Shown here: positions 11,641 through 23,067 of the stretch, piece after piece
Layout: each line of letters opens with the position of its first letter
How positions within the stretch are numbered: position 1 is the stretch's first letter
Assembly: GCF_014839805.1 (NCBI RefSeq)
Contig: NC_051140.1
Location: 11,491,826-11,555,825, forward strand
From: Manduca sexta
Lineage: Eukaryota > Arthropoda > Insecta > Lepidoptera > Sphingidae
Length of the DNA: 64,000 bases
Direction of reading: 5' to 3'
Position numbers and translations under genes: made by a program
The notes under the pieces: model-generated
Told to the model about the DNA's origin: nothing
Seen by the model: only the letters and a program-made list of their open reading frames with translations
The model's database searches: none

Positions 11641-12892
11641 TTTGAAATATTCAAGATACTTTATGTAAATAATTTCCGTTTGTATTATATTATGTTTCGA
11701 CTGCAATTCGATTTTTTAGCGCGTTAATTCAAATCATATAATTTTAATTAAGTTTAGTACTAAAAATGTAGGGAACTTCTCGAGGAAATCAAATTTCATT
11801 TCATAGTTTTTTTAATTTCACAGATTTTTCAAGATGGATTTACCAGATTTGATAGTATTTAAAAAAGCAGTAGTATCTGATTTTTGCGATTGTCTTAAAA
11901 ATATTTTTTATCTCTAAATCTAATTTATATTAATTACTACATAAAATATAAATAGCGTCATATATTAAATAAACATACATAAGAACAAATGACTGGGATA
12001 ATACTTGTTACATATTTTATAATTAAACATGTTTAGACTACGCATTAACCCTGATTAACTAGGTATTTACCACACTTGGTCCCAGCAAAATTTCCTAAGT
12101 CGTCCAAAATAATTAGCTCACATTATTTTAAGAGGGATAGAGCCACGATCTCTGTGAGAAGCTTGTCGGTAATTTTACTAAAGGGCCTCTTACAGCAGCT
12201 TAGCCTAGCTGTTCACAAAAGATAACACGAAGAAATGAGCTAAGGTATAATTGGTAATGGTTGGATTTACATATTATAATAAAGAATATATTACTTCGCA
12301 CATTACGCAAAAGGCTAAACGGATTTTGATGAAGACCGTATTGATATTTGACATACATTTTCGGTAGATATTGTAATAATTCAAGAAAGATCTTGAGGCT
12401 GCGATGAATAATACAAATAAACTTCCAGTTGCACGGAGTCTCTCGCGAGGCTAATATGTTACAATTTGCTTCATAAATCTAATTTTGCATGTAAACTGTA
12501 CATACGATGAAATGTTCCAGTATCGAATATAAATATTGTACTTCTAAGGATTCGTTTATGTTGACTTCGGTGCTTATCCATCATCTTAAGAACTCTTACA
12601 TAAACTTCACACTTAAAGCTACGTATATAGGTTCAAATTGGGTTAAAAAAAACAATGAAATTGAAAAAAAATGCTTTTTGTGTTGCATCGATCGATCGAC
12701 CGATAAAAATTAATCCCCAATCCGTCGATTTATGTTCATAATGCATTCAAGAATATTACAGAAGTAGTACAAAAAGAGCATTTTGTTTTAAAAACTGAAC
12801 CAGTCGATTGAAGCATTAATCCAAAAAATATGAAGTTTAGAAACACGCGTAAACTAATAGATTTTGGTGAAACTATGAGATTTTGGTTCTAG
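11641..12892. other. AT-rich stretch without recognisable genes
   Basis: No coding signal. A short ATCGATCGATCGA palindromic run occurs at about 12687. Confidence 0.4.
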
Positions 12893-13040
12893 AAAAGCAA
12901 ACCTCAGTTGCTCGGTTGGCTTGGAATTTGACCCCGATATTGCGATAGACTCGTTCCCTTCCACGTCAGGGGACGGATATAAGCTCGCCGAAGTGTGGAT
13001 GCACAAGTTGTGTCCCTGCCTAGGCCTCTGAATATAAAGA
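12893..13040 (+). mobile_element. SINE family A body, diverged
   Basis: TTGGAATTTGACCCCGATAT, GCGATAGACTCG and GCCTCTG parallel the body of the copy at 17473 (GGAATTTGTGCCCGATATGG). The tRNA-like head is absent. Confidence 0.5.
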
Positions 13041-13156
13041 ATTGGATTATGTATATGTAACACTCGGAGTGTAATGTATATTGTACCGGCCAATTCCAGA
13101 AATATAAACACATCTACATAAGTTTTTGCAACAATATATTGCGCAAGAACTTCCAC

Positions 13157-13192
13157 AATAGTGGCAATATTTATGAAAATATTGCCACTATT
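13157..13192. repeat. Perfect hairpin, 16-base arms
   Basis: AATAGTGGCAATATTT, a 4-base loop ATGA, then the exact reverse complement. Confidence 0.8.
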
Positions 13193-15013
13193 ATGCCAGA
13201 ATTATGAAATTCTATCCACATGTGACTCGCCGCATATCCTGCAAGCTTCAAAATTTGTTGTCGCTTATAGATGTCAGCATCGGAGTATTTTTGCTTATCT
13301 AAACATCATTTTATGGTTGTTACTCTATATTATTAATAAGTATTTTTTAAAATAAACGTCCGTAACGAAATAGTTCAGAATAATATTTATTTTGTGTCCT
13401 TCTTATATTTATTTTTCGTGTGTGTGCAATAAAGAGTTTTGTATTGTCGTATTTACAAAATATTTTTTCTGACATTCTATATCTCTTCTCTGTACGTATT
13501 TAAAAGAACGAAAATGTTAAGACAAAAAAAACGACAGTTGAGACGGATAAATTCCGTAACAATAATTCATAAAAACCATTTCGTTACGTAAATTTATTTT
13601 GAAAAATACTCAAATAGTTTAATGAAGATGGCTGTACGCGTAGTGTTTATAGAGTTGCGGTACTCTCGTTTGTATTTTTCTATGATCCAGATTAGGACTG
13701 CAGGATTGCACCTCCCGTCTGCTTCTCAGCTCGACGAGTAACTCCAGGACTAGTAAATGAATTTTAATGAACTAGTTAAACTGCGCCGGATGTTTAACTT
13801 ATACAAACGTACCAATTATATTCAGCAGTTTCAAGTAAATAATTACTATTATAACTATGTAAACACTGGTGAATGCTAGTTAAATCCCACTGTTCTACCT
13901 CTCTAGATCATTTTGTAGTATAAATCACATACTCGTCTCTACTTGTGCTGACATTGTGCCAATATCTATGAATAACGAATATTTTCACCAAAATGCCAGT
14001 TTTACTTTTCTGATTTGAGCATTTTGTAGTTTAGTGCGAATATGACGTGTTTGAGTGTGTTTTTGACTGAAAGTGTGACGTTGAAGTTGCGACGAACTCT
14101 ATTAATAGTTGTGTATTCGGTCGTGTAAAATTATAATTACTTTTGATTGCTATTTATTTTGTTCTAAACTTACACTTTTTTATATCTACGGTTCGAATAA
14201 CTATATAATTAAAAAGTGTGTTTTCAGAAGATTTCAGAAGACAACTATGTCGTTTCATTCATATAAAAGTTAGTGAGTTTAGTTAGAAATTTGGCACACC
14301 TATGGAATAAATTGTTACTTAACAATTATACTGTGTTGTATTAAAATTACTTACTGGGATTCTTATTACTGAAATGCACTTTCCCAAGGAGGGGCGGATG
14401 TTAGAAAAATATTTTAATTACGAATAAATTCTCAGAATGTTGGACGGTGCATAGTGCATACATTATTAAATTTACGGACACGGCTTCATATAATGCTAAA
14501 ACAAGGAGACGCATAAGATTCTTACGTCCGTCAACTCAGTCATTCCTTCGTCTGATACCAGCAAAAACATCACAATTGAGTATATTTTCATACAAAAGTT
14601 TATACCATACAAACTCTATTATATATTTTAAACGTTATCTACATAGTACAATATCTTTCGTTTAAATCTAGACCCGGTGACAGATTCCATAACGTAGTAC
14701 GTGTTTTTAAATACCCACCCAATGCAGGTATTAAAAATTTAAACCGCCTTCAAAAACCACTCAAAACCAAAAAATAATTCCATATAAGAGGTATATACTG
14801 AATAACAATTTTGGAGTCGGTGTCTTATTAAAATTGCTAGTTAAGATAAATACAATAACAAATATACGAAAATAATGTGCTGAGTTCTGAGGCAACAAAA
14901 ATTAAAAAAAAAAACATTCACGTTGAATTGATAACCGCCTCTTTTTTTTAAGTTGGTTAAAAAAAGTAGAAAGCATAATAATAATATTATTAATAATAAT
15001 ATTACTTTACTAT
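13193..15013. other. AT-rich stretch without recognisable genes
   Basis: A slightly GC-rich patch at 13690-13760 (CACCTCCCGTCTGCTTCTCA) has splice-like AG and GT flanks but only about a dozen codons. An AATAAT-rich tract is at 14975-15005. Confidence 0.35.
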
Positions 15014-15328
15014 TTGGTTTTTTTACTATTTGAACTTGCAATCCTTTTGCACTGCATCATCTCATTGCAACATCATATCGACGTCCGGTCAGATCTTGTT
15101 AGGTCTCGCATCCGCCCAGGGGAGAGAACGAGATTATGTCCAGATCACCCACATACCGACACAACAGGCTCAGGGGAACGAATGCCGGATTTCCCAACCA
15201 ACCCCAATTTGATTTCCAACTCTTATTTATTTAAAGCCTGGCCTGTCTTATCGTCTAATTATTCTAGCGGCAGTATGCTTCGCTGCACTATGGCATATGG
15301 AGTTGTTTCCACGTCGAATAACATATAA
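15014..15328 (+). CDS. Open frame of about 100 codons, unknown
   Basis: A frame of 104 codons is open here, containing RSRIRPGERTRLCPDHPHTD and ending VSTSNNI-stop; a second frame over the same bases is also open for 60 codons and reads LLGLASAQGRERDYVQ. Having two open frames in a GC-neutral block makes it hard to say which, if either, is translated. It begins beside an AATAAT-rich low-complexity tract. No domain is recognised; a fragment of an old transposable element is as likely as an exon. Confidence 0.15.
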   Translation: MVFLLFELAILLHCIISLQHHIDVRSDLVRSRIRPGERTRLCPDHPHTDTTGSGERMPDFPTNPNLISNSYLFKAWPVLSSNYSSGSMLRCTMAYGVVSTSNNI

Positions 15329-15822
15329 TGTTGACAGTAATAATACTAAAGCATATACTTACTTGTATTAAGTTGGCGGGGATTGTAAGTTAGACTAATA
15401 AGGCTTATATTAGACTAAACCTTTCTCATCACGCTAAGGGTCTGATTTTAGGTCATAGAAACATTTCTATGCCCACACAGGTACACCAGATGTATCTCTG
15501 CTTAATACTTGAGATAAAGGAATGAATTTATCCAGTTCTTAGTATAGAAATAATTATGTGATTCTGTTTAAACCTTTAATAAGTTTAAACTTCAAAGTGT
15601 TAACGCAGTGACCGCACGCACGTGTCCACTGCCCACAAACTCAGTACAGGAGTAACTCGCGGCACTTTTACAAAGAAGCTACTCCGCACAAAGTTTTACT
15701 TGACGTGGATTCCGAACGAATGTCGCCAGAGAGTCGTTTGAATAAAGTTAGCCCACTGATTTATGTGAAAACTTTTATGTAGTACCCCAGAATGTGTGGC
15801 CCCTGTTATTGTGTACGTATCT

Positions 15823-16014
15823 TTAGGCGTTTATTTTGCAGTTGCTTATTGCCGGATTCCCGACGGAGTGTCCGTCGTCGTGTCGACTGTTATTGTAAAT
15901 AACGTCGCCACGTTTACTACGTAATGGAGGGTTTGTTATTATGTGATGTTTCGCAGTTTCCTCAAGTGAATGCTTAGGCGCCGCGTAGACGTTGTCAACT
16001 CGTTGCATAGGCAT
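15823..16014 (-). CDS. Minus-strand open frame with coding-like codon pattern
   Basis: Sixty-three codons, starting MPMQRVDNVYAAPKHS, with many purine-N-pyrimidine codons (for example GTT GAC AAC GTC and GGC GAC GTT ATT). The block is unusually rich in GC and CpG for the window. The start context is weak and an in-frame stop lies two codons upstream, so as an exon it would need a splice site within a few bases; none is strong. It may equally be a conserved regulatory island. Protein not recognised. Confidence 0.2.
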   Translation of the reverse strand: MPMQRVDNVYAAPKHSLEETAKHHIITNPPLRSKRGDVIYNNSRHDDGHSVGNPAISNCKINA

Positions 16015-16324
16015 CGACTACTGATTAATTGACTGTTGTATTTAGCAATTAGTTAAAACAAATATCCGTTTCAAATCAGGCGTATGATAACAGTATATTT
16101 ACAGCTCGTGACTGTGATTTTCTATATAGTTAATCACCAACAAGGCAGCTTCTGCGCTAGGTTTTAAAATGTTCTACTGCTCATAAAAAGTAAAAAAAAA
16201 ACCTCTCTACGTTCGAAATATTTACGCAACATTTTTCAAATATCGAACGTTTCAGCTCAAAAGTGGATTTAGTCGATTAGTCACAAAGTTTGGGATAAAA
16301 ATATCGGAAGTTGTCGGTAATTAG

Positions 16325-16390
16325 GCCGTATACGGCGCGACCGACACCGCTGACTGTCCGCTCAGTCAAACGAGATCTAAAAGCAGGCAC
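16325..16390 (+). CDS. Exon-like island with strong donor (weak)
   Basis: 66 bases between GGTAATTAG and a consensus donor GTGAGTTAAG; frame 1 reads AVYGATDTADCPLSQTRSKS then RH, and frame 2 is also open. It begins with the palindrome GCCGTATACGGC. The acceptor is poor. Could be a noncoding first exon or an enhancer. Confidence 0.17.
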
Positions 16391-16616
16391 GTGAGTTAAG
16401 AACTTTCAGTTATATATACGCCTTAATTTTATTTTATGGACTGTATATTCCTGCTTTTAGGGAGTCGTTATTTTTGATATCGCCTTCGGTTTATTACATT
16501 TTTATCAACTAACTATGGGAATGAAGGAACAGTGAGTGACAGGACGGGCCAAAAATAGTGACTGGGTGTTTCTTAAAAAATAGTCAGTCGTAACTCGGAA
16601 CCAGGAAGTTGGCGAT

Positions 16617-16740
16617 GTTATACAGTGTCAAGGAAAGCACGTTAAGCCGTTGGTCTTGTACCTAATTTCTCTCCGGTCTTGTCGGATTGCACTCTCATCG
16701 GACTATGGGAGCGAAGGGTTAAAGAGTGCACCTGTGTTGA
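16617..16740 (+). repeat. Interspersed retroelement 3'-end fragment
   Basis: GCACGTTAAGCCGTTGGTCT, CTCCGGTCTTGTCGGATTGC and AGAGTGCACCTGTGT occur in this order in an abundant lepidopteran repeat, as I recall it. Family name not assigned. Confidence 0.45.
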
Positions 16741-17019
16741 AATAGCTTAAATACATTAATATTTATTAAACGGAACAAAAATTTCCTAAATTATAATCAA
16801 TGTAAACTGTTTAATATACCATGTGAAAATTGATCGTACTACGTAAATATACCAAGTAAAATATTATCACCAACCGACCGATCGCCGATTAATTTGTTTA
16901 TTCAAGAATCGTGCCAATATCAACTGACGACTCGGACCTCAAACTGGCCGAAATTTAACGCACGCAATGTCAACATTGCATTACATTTATGAAGCCTATT
17001 GATTCACAGCTATAAACCA

Positions 17020-17215
17020 ACCCACGTTGCCTACAAAGCGAGATTGGGCCAAAGGGTCTTCAGTAAATCGAAATAAACAGGGGCATCATCGTATTCCCAT
17101 TCGGTCCTTACATTTGATTTATCTGCTGAGTGGGATCAAGTTGAGGCGTAATTTATTGCAACCGAGCGTGGCGGCCTCTTCCGTCGTTAATTCTGCCGAC
17201 GGGACTAGATAACGT
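17020..17215. promoter_or_regulatory. GC-rich conserved-looking island with homeodomain and GATA sites
   Basis: Contains ATTTGATTTATCTGC, GCGTAATTTATTGC and, at 17187-17213, TTAATTCTGC followed after 10 bases by AGATAAC. The same pair occurs at 20716-20743. A plus-strand frame of 61 codons spans the block, but codon use is not convincing. Best read as a cis-regulatory element. Confidence 0.3.
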
Positions 17216-17472
17216 CCTTGACACCTTGTTTAGGCAACACGGTACAGACAAAGCCGGGAAAATATTGCGCAAGAAATCTGTTCGCCTTATAATTTCGCTG
17301 GTACTAAGGCATTGGTTAATGTTAATAGTCGATGAACATAATTTAAAAGCGATTTAACCAAATCCGGCAATGAGTTGGTCAACTAATGTTTTCGCCATCC
17401 GTGAGCACTTCTATACCAAAAGAATTGTTATTCATAGTTGTCTGATGTTAATTGAATTCTATAATATCTCCT

Positions 17473-17726
17473 CCGTGGCGTAGTTGTATTGCATGTCCGG
17501 TACAATAGCGCTCTGAGGTCCTGGGTTCGAATCCCGGGTCGGGCAAAGTGATATTTGGGTTTTTCTGCTCAGTATCAGCCCGGAGTCTGGAATTTGTGCC
17601 CGATATGGCGATAGGCTCGCCCCCTATCACATCATGGGAAGGAACATACTTGGCGAACAGTGGGTGCCCTAGTTGCGCCTCTGCATACTCCTTCGGGGAT
17701 AAATGCGTGATGTTATGTATGTATGT
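17473..17726 (+). mobile_element. SINE family A, full length, recent insertion
   Basis: tRNA-derived head with A box TGGCGTAGTTG (17476-17486) and perfect B box GGTTCGAATCC (17524-17534), a body, and a TATGTATGTA tail. An 11-base target duplication TAATATCTCCT flanks it exactly (17462-17472 and 17727-17737), proving retroposition. The open frames inside it are incidental. Confidence 0.9.
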
Positions 17727-17737
17727 AATATCTCCTA

Positions 17738-18690
17738 CGTACATGGCTGATATCATTTGAGATTGACCACAACCCCACCACTCTCCCCACACCGAAATTG
17801 GGCTAAGAAGGTATGGTAGATATGTCTTGAGCGTAGTAGTAATATGTATCATCTACAAATACCAAATAAAAACAATCAAATTTAAATACTATAATTTCAT
17901 ATTTATTCACATTCAACATTCAACAATAAAATACTTGCAGAAATTATTACAATAGAGATTTAATTGGGACTCGTAATACAAATGATTTCACAGCGCGATT
18001 AAAAATAAATATTGAAAACCACATCGAAAATTATATAGAACTGTAAAAAAATACTTTCATAATATTTTTCATTATTTGTAAAACAAACGATTATACATGC
18101 GTGGAAATTATTTTCACGAATTGAAATGTTCAAGCTCTGTGCTTGGTTAAATGTTAAGAACATTTTCAAATTGAAAATGTAAAATCTTAGTATTCCGCCG
18201 TCTTTACGCACTTATACCTTTAATTTACTATTACTTCTTATACAATATACATAATATTCAGTTTGAAGCCAAAATAAATCAATATTACATTTAAGATAAG
18301 TCAATGTTATTCAATAACAAACTATACTGTTAAATGTCTTTGTTCAAGACTAATATCGTTGTGATATCCTGCGGTTTCTCACTTATGCCTATATATCTTT
18401 TAAGAGAAAAATCCGTAATAATCATCGATATAGTATTAATATTATTTTAAGGTTATAAAACAAACATAACATTCCCGGTATTTTATCGATCTCAAACTAA
18501 ATATTCCTTTTGATTATGAATTGTCTAATCCGACTGTTTATCCAACTTTTTGATGTATAAAAGTGTACGCTATGGAGACTCCGATTTGTCCCTATTACAT
18601 CGCCTTTAGCTGTAATTAATCGAAACCCTGTGGACGTATTCCCAATTTTTCGAAACATGTTTCTACGAGTTGTTAACAGCTAATTAGAGG
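17738..18690. other. AT-rich stretch without recognisable genes
   Basis: No coding signal and no recognised repeat. Confidence 0.4.
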
Positions 18691-18696
18691 CATTAG

Positions 18697-18735
18697 ACTT
18701 CTAACTATGTAAACTATACATAGTTGGAAGTTGGA
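18697..18735. repeat. Imperfect inverted repeat
   Basis: ACTTCTAACTATGT and ACATAGTTGGAAGT face each other with one mismatch across a short AT spacer. Confidence 0.5.
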
Positions 18736-18774
18736 CCTATACGTAATTTCATAAGCCATACGAATTATTGTGGT

Positions 18775-18818
18775 AGGTTATTGGTGGTAGGTCTCTCATA
18801 TTTACATATGAGAGAGCT
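18775..18818 (+). repeat. Fragment of the GGTAGGTCTCTC repeat with hairpin
   Basis: GGTAGGTCTCTCATAT and the inverted ATATGAGAGA match the beginning of the repeat at 58505. Confidence 0.4.
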
Positions 18819-19489
18819 AATTGAATTATCTTAGTTCCTGAGCTGCAATTACTCGCTTTATAAATATTCAATAGTTAGACATTATTAAAGACAGACAATT
18901 CTTAGATATCAATAAACAATTAATTGATCTTCCTTCTATCAAAACGATTAAAGCCGACCATTAGCGATAAAGTGGCTAAAACTTATTCATACATACTAAG
19001 ACTCCTCACATACAACCAATCGACCCACCACCGCACCACTAAACATACCTTGAATGTATAATATATCAAACAGAACCAAAAATTCGGAAACACGGAGTCC
19101 CGGTATTGTGTTACAGGAAACACCCAACTCAGAATTAATTATGTTACTAACCTATATTTGCTGTGGAAATTTCATATCATACCAATTTCCACGAACAAAC
19201 GGACGCCGAATGCAATCAACAATAACAATAATTGACGCAATAAACTATTCAGAGAAAATATGCATTTACCAAGATGAATGTTTGTGTTACTTCTTTGTTG
19301 GTCGGTACTTAAACTAAGGCTAGAATCTTTTATTTCAATATTAATTTAGTTATACGTATATCACTAACTTCGCCCATAATTTAGTCTGCGTGGTAGATCT
19401 GTCTGATCTATCTACCTTTAAAAGTAAGTAGCAAATATCATAAAATGACAATAACTTTTCCATCTCCAATTCTTTTGCTTTAAAGCCTA

Positions 19490-19960
19490 TATTTCTAATT
19501 ATATCCTGTCTACCCGCAAAAACTACATGAAAATCCATTCAGTTGTTTCGAAGATGTGTTCTTACAAACAAACAAATGGGAATACAAAAAAATCTTGTAA
19601 AAATCGTTGAGTTCGCTCTTCTTTAATGACCGCTTTCTTTTTTATTACTCTTCCTTCAATGTACAAACACACCGTGTACTGTTGTTTTATTATACCTATT
19701 AATAGATAGATACCAATAAAATACTTAATATTTTAAAATGGCGATTACTTATTTCCGATGTCTGATGGTCCGCAACAAAGCATATAATCTGCTCCTAATT
19801 ATATTCTACCTATGAAAACTATATGAAAATCCGTTCAGTAGTTTCGGAAATGTACTTTACATACAAACAGATAGTCATACAGAAAATAAATATTATAATC
19901 AATGTGTCTTCTTTAATAACTCCCTTACTTTTTTATTACTGGTCTCTTATTTTATTATAT
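19490..19960 (+). repeat. Pair of direct repeats about 305 bases apart
   Basis: TGAAAATCCATTCAGTTGTT at about 19530 and TGAAAATCCGTTCAGTAGTT at about 19830 head two related blocks, each followed by CTTCTTTAAT and a TTTTTTATTACT motif. An old tandem duplication or two copies of one element end. Confidence 0.5.
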
Positions 19961-20639
19961 TATGTATAAATAAACAGCAATAATATTATACTGTATAATG
20001 TATATATCGAATTTCTCCTAGAGAATTACCACAATGTAGGCAGACGAACACATTTGAAGAACAACTGTAACATTATAACGGTAAAGCGTGACGGTGACGT
20101 TCACTTTATCTAGTGACTAATTTATCCTTCCTCGATCTAGTCTGCTCTGTGACGGTCACTAATCTCCTTCCTACCTATTAAATTGGTCCGACTCGCGAAT
20201 TAGCCCCAACTGGGCCGATCAAAGCGTAAAAGTATCCGGCATTTCGCCCTAAAAATCTTTCTATTAGCTATAAAATACTTTACTTGCTATAATATTCTGT
20301 AAATTTTGCGATAATTCTGCTAAGTCCATACTTTATGTGCCTGTTCGTCTGTGTGTTTTTACGGCTAAACCACTGAATTGATGACGATTAAATTCAATAT
20401 AGAAATAGTTTGAGACCGTGGACATAACTAACTTATTATCCCGGAAAAATATGTAGTAATTCTTTTAACGTGAAAATAAAATCACGCATGCAAAGCTGCA
20501 AAAGCTATTATTAAAAAAATATACAAACCAATTATAACTGAACTTCACAAAAACAACAATTAAAACTATTCCAGAAAATTTTTCGCATTATCACCATGTA
20601 AAACATTTAAGATAATTGTCGCGCGGTAATTAGCCGGTT

Positions 20640-20785
20640 TCTATTTATACTTAAGATGTTAAGTAAAGGACTCAGTGAGGGACAATTTACGAGGGAATTC
20701 GGGCCCTGTCGCCGCTTAATTCTGCGCGCGGCGGCCAGATAACCGGCTCTCGGCGATTTATTGCTTTAATCAAACCTACGGCGTA
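20640..20785. promoter_or_regulatory. GC-rich island sharing motifs with 17.1 kb
   Basis: GGGCCC, GCGCGCGGCGGCC and the pair TTAATTCTGC...AGATAAC (20716-20743), plus ATTTATTGC as at 17150. No consistent open frame. Interpreted as a candidate enhancer. Confidence 0.28.
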
Positions 20786-20934
20786 TGCTAACAAAAATTA
20801 CTTGTATTGTTACTATTGTCTGGCAAATTTAAATCAATAAATAATATATGTATATACCTATTTTAATATATTACGTTTCGATATGACCCTTGTTACAATT
20901 CACAGCATGTGAAGGACTACAGAACAATGTGAGG

Positions 20935-20995
20935 TGGTTGTATTATTTGAGCCCTTCTTTTCGGGGATAAAAGACGTGATTGCGTGCATATGTTT
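20935..20995 (+). mobile_element. SINE family A 3' tail fragment
   Basis: TTCGGGGATAAAAGACGTGA matches the tail TTCGGGGATAAATGCGTGAT of the copy at 17473. Confidence 0.45.
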
Positions 20996-21099
20996 GTTTT
21001 ATAATTAAAATATTTAGCTTCACAGTTCACCTATTATTTTACCTATAAATTACGCAATGTTTGCCTATTATGAAAAGCGAATAAATGATTTTAACACAC

Positions 21100-21210
21100 A
21101 CAAACTCATGCCTCTTATTCCCCGAAGGGATAGACAGAGGCAGAACCCATGCATCCACTTTCCACCATGTAATCCGACCTATGATCTGATAGAAGACGAG
21201 ATTATCATCA
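21100..21210 (-). mobile_element. SINE family A body fragment
   Basis: TTCCCCGAAGGGATAGACAG and ATGATCTGATAG parallel the reverse complement of the family A body seen complete 200 bases downstream. Confidence 0.5.
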
Positions 21211-21306
21211 TGTAACACGAATTCCATACAAATAATATTCATATAAAACACTATATTATAGTATTATAATTAGCTCTACAAATTCCAAAATCTACAATAC
21301 GTTATA

Positions 21307-21565
21307 CATACATAACATCACGCATTTATCCCCGAAGGGGTATGCAGAGGCGCAACTAGGGCACCCACTTTTCGCCAAGTATGTTCCGTCCCATGATGTG
21401 ATAGGGGGCGAGCCTATCGCCATATCGGGCACAAATTCCAGACTCCGGGCTGATACTGAGCAGAAAAACCCAAATATCACTTTGCCCGACCCGGGATTCG
21501 AACCCAGGACCTCAGAGCGCTATTGTACCGGACGTGCAATACAACTACGCCACCGAGGCAGTCGT
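21307..21565 (-). mobile_element. SINE family A, full length, recent insertion
   Basis: Reverse-strand copy nearly identical to 17473-17726, with A box and GGTTCGAATCC B box. Flanked by a perfect 9-base target duplication TACGTTATA (21298-21306 and 21566-21574). Confidence 0.9.
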
Positions 21566-21574
21566 TACGTTATA

Positions 21575-22064
21575 AATATACATTTAATTCAAATATATGT
21601 TTACCTGTAGCCTATTTTATGATAATTTTGGAATAGCACATATAACATAAAATATGCGTGCCTTTAAAATGTTCTACAAATTGAGAACTGAAAAAACACT
21701 AACAAGTTTCTACAAAGGAAATTAAAATGTGCAGTAGAGTAAAGCAGCTTGCACCATTTGGCTATAAAGATGAAAAAATAACAAAACATAGGTTCTTTTG
21801 CATAGTCAACCGCACGAGTGAGTACAACACATGTAAAATATTTAAGACTGTGCTATAAAAATCAAGGGCAAGCTTGCCTTAGGGGAAAAAAGGGTGAATT
21901 TTGGTCTACGAAGACATCATTCATCAAAAAAAAAGATTCACATCACGTTGTTTTTACGCGAGACAATGATACCCGAGACAACTTGGCCCTTGTCTGTCAA
22001 AAATATGTCTACAGCAGAGATCACAGCATATACCACGTTAGTTCATTTTTACTGCTTTGTTTTG
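21575..22064. other. AT-rich stretch without recognisable genes
   Basis: Two overlapping short open frames at 21818-22094 show no coding bias. Confidence 0.35.
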
Positions 22065-22320
22065 CTTGATGTTAAACGATACGACCGCCCATAAACAGTA
22101 GAAACACCATCCAACACCTTGAATTACAAACTATAGTTTAGTTTTCCACTGCGCTCGCCATCCTGAGACATGAGGAGTCAATTCTTATTATGTCCAGTAG
22201 TTATCCTGGCTACAATGTCCTTCAAACCGGAACACAACAGTGACTACACCCTGCTGCTTGGCGGCAGAAATAAACATTGCTGTGGTACCTACCCAGGCCG
22301 ACTCTCACATAAGAGACCTA
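22065..22320 (-). repeat. Interspersed repeat, GGGCGGTCGTATCG family
   Basis: Reverse complement of the repeat also at 27295 and 58505: AGAGACCTACC end, GGCGGCAGAAATAAACA, CCGGAACACAACAG, CGATACGACCGCCCATAAAC. Probably the 3' end of a LINE; clade not resolved. Confidence 0.6.
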
Positions 22321-22481
22321 CCCTACCCCCAGTGAAGATATAACAAGCTTTTATATCTGATTCGTCTAGCTAGTGTCTCAGCATCTTCAAAAGCAGTTTC
22401 ATAGTAATGTTGTGTCCTGGACACTTATTGACGAGTCTGGGTGACGCCTCTTTCACATCAAATTACCTATAATATAGTCTA

Positions 22482-22601
22482 GGGGCCCTATTCTATGAAC
22501 GGGAGCGAATCGGTCATTTTGCAATTACGGGCGTTCTAATCAAAGGATAGCTTTGATAGCCGATAGGTGATTTTTCAAACTCCTTAGTAAAATAGGGCCC
22601 C
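22482..22601. mobile_element. Short MITE with GGGGCCCTATT ends
   Basis: 120 bases with inverted ends GGGGCCCTATTCTA and, inverted, GGGGCCCTATTTTA. No coding capacity; target duplication unclear. Confidence 0.55.
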
Positions 22602-23067
22602 CTGTCTATATTATGTCTTTTTCCAGTGCCTTTAGCACCCGTCTACCTAAATATTTTATACCTTACCATAATGCTGTTAGATAAAAGCAATTTCACTCGT
22701 CAGCGTTTATCTAAAGTCATTCTCGTAAATAAAATAAACGAAACTCCGAATATTTATTCGGAATAAGCTACGTAATTAGCCGTATTACAAAGTGGTGGTA
22801 CCAAAGTAGCGCATCATTAGTGTGAATTCAAATAGGTCGTGTTGTTTGTGCCGCTGGCTTTTCGGGTTTTCGGCTGTATTGAAAAGCCATGGTTGCCCTG
22901 AAAGTAGCTATCGCTGGCATCCATTTTATACAGAATTCACTTATTTGTGTTGTTTTATATTATTTTCTTTGTTTAGGTTTATCAAAAAAAATATTCTGTT
23001 AAATAAATAATGTCCGTGAATACATATCTTTTATTCATTGACGAAGTGATGCTGTATATTATACTAA

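Noticed and set aside
12854..13156. Minus-strand open frame of 100 codons
   Set aside because: Lies mostly over a diverged SINE family A body; no independent coding signal.
15842..15894. Plus-strand 53-base exon (AYCRIPDGVSVVVSTVI)
   Set aside because: Donor TATT/GTAAAT is poor, no partner exon fits, and the minus strand of the same bases has the better codon bias.
17470..17545. Possible functional tRNA gene (A and B boxes, anticodon-like loop)
   Set aside because: The boxes belong to a SINE head: no closed cloverleaf acceptor stem, a long body follows, and identical copies with target duplications exist.
17448..17852. Minus-strand open frame of 134 codons
   Set aside because: It is the antisense of the SINE at 17473-17726 plus flanks; its partner at 21307 shows the same peptide because the SINE is repeated.
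22822..23010. 62-codon open frame rich in Phe, Cys and Leu
   Set aside because: No start context or codon bias; the T-rich end explains the hydrophobic composition.
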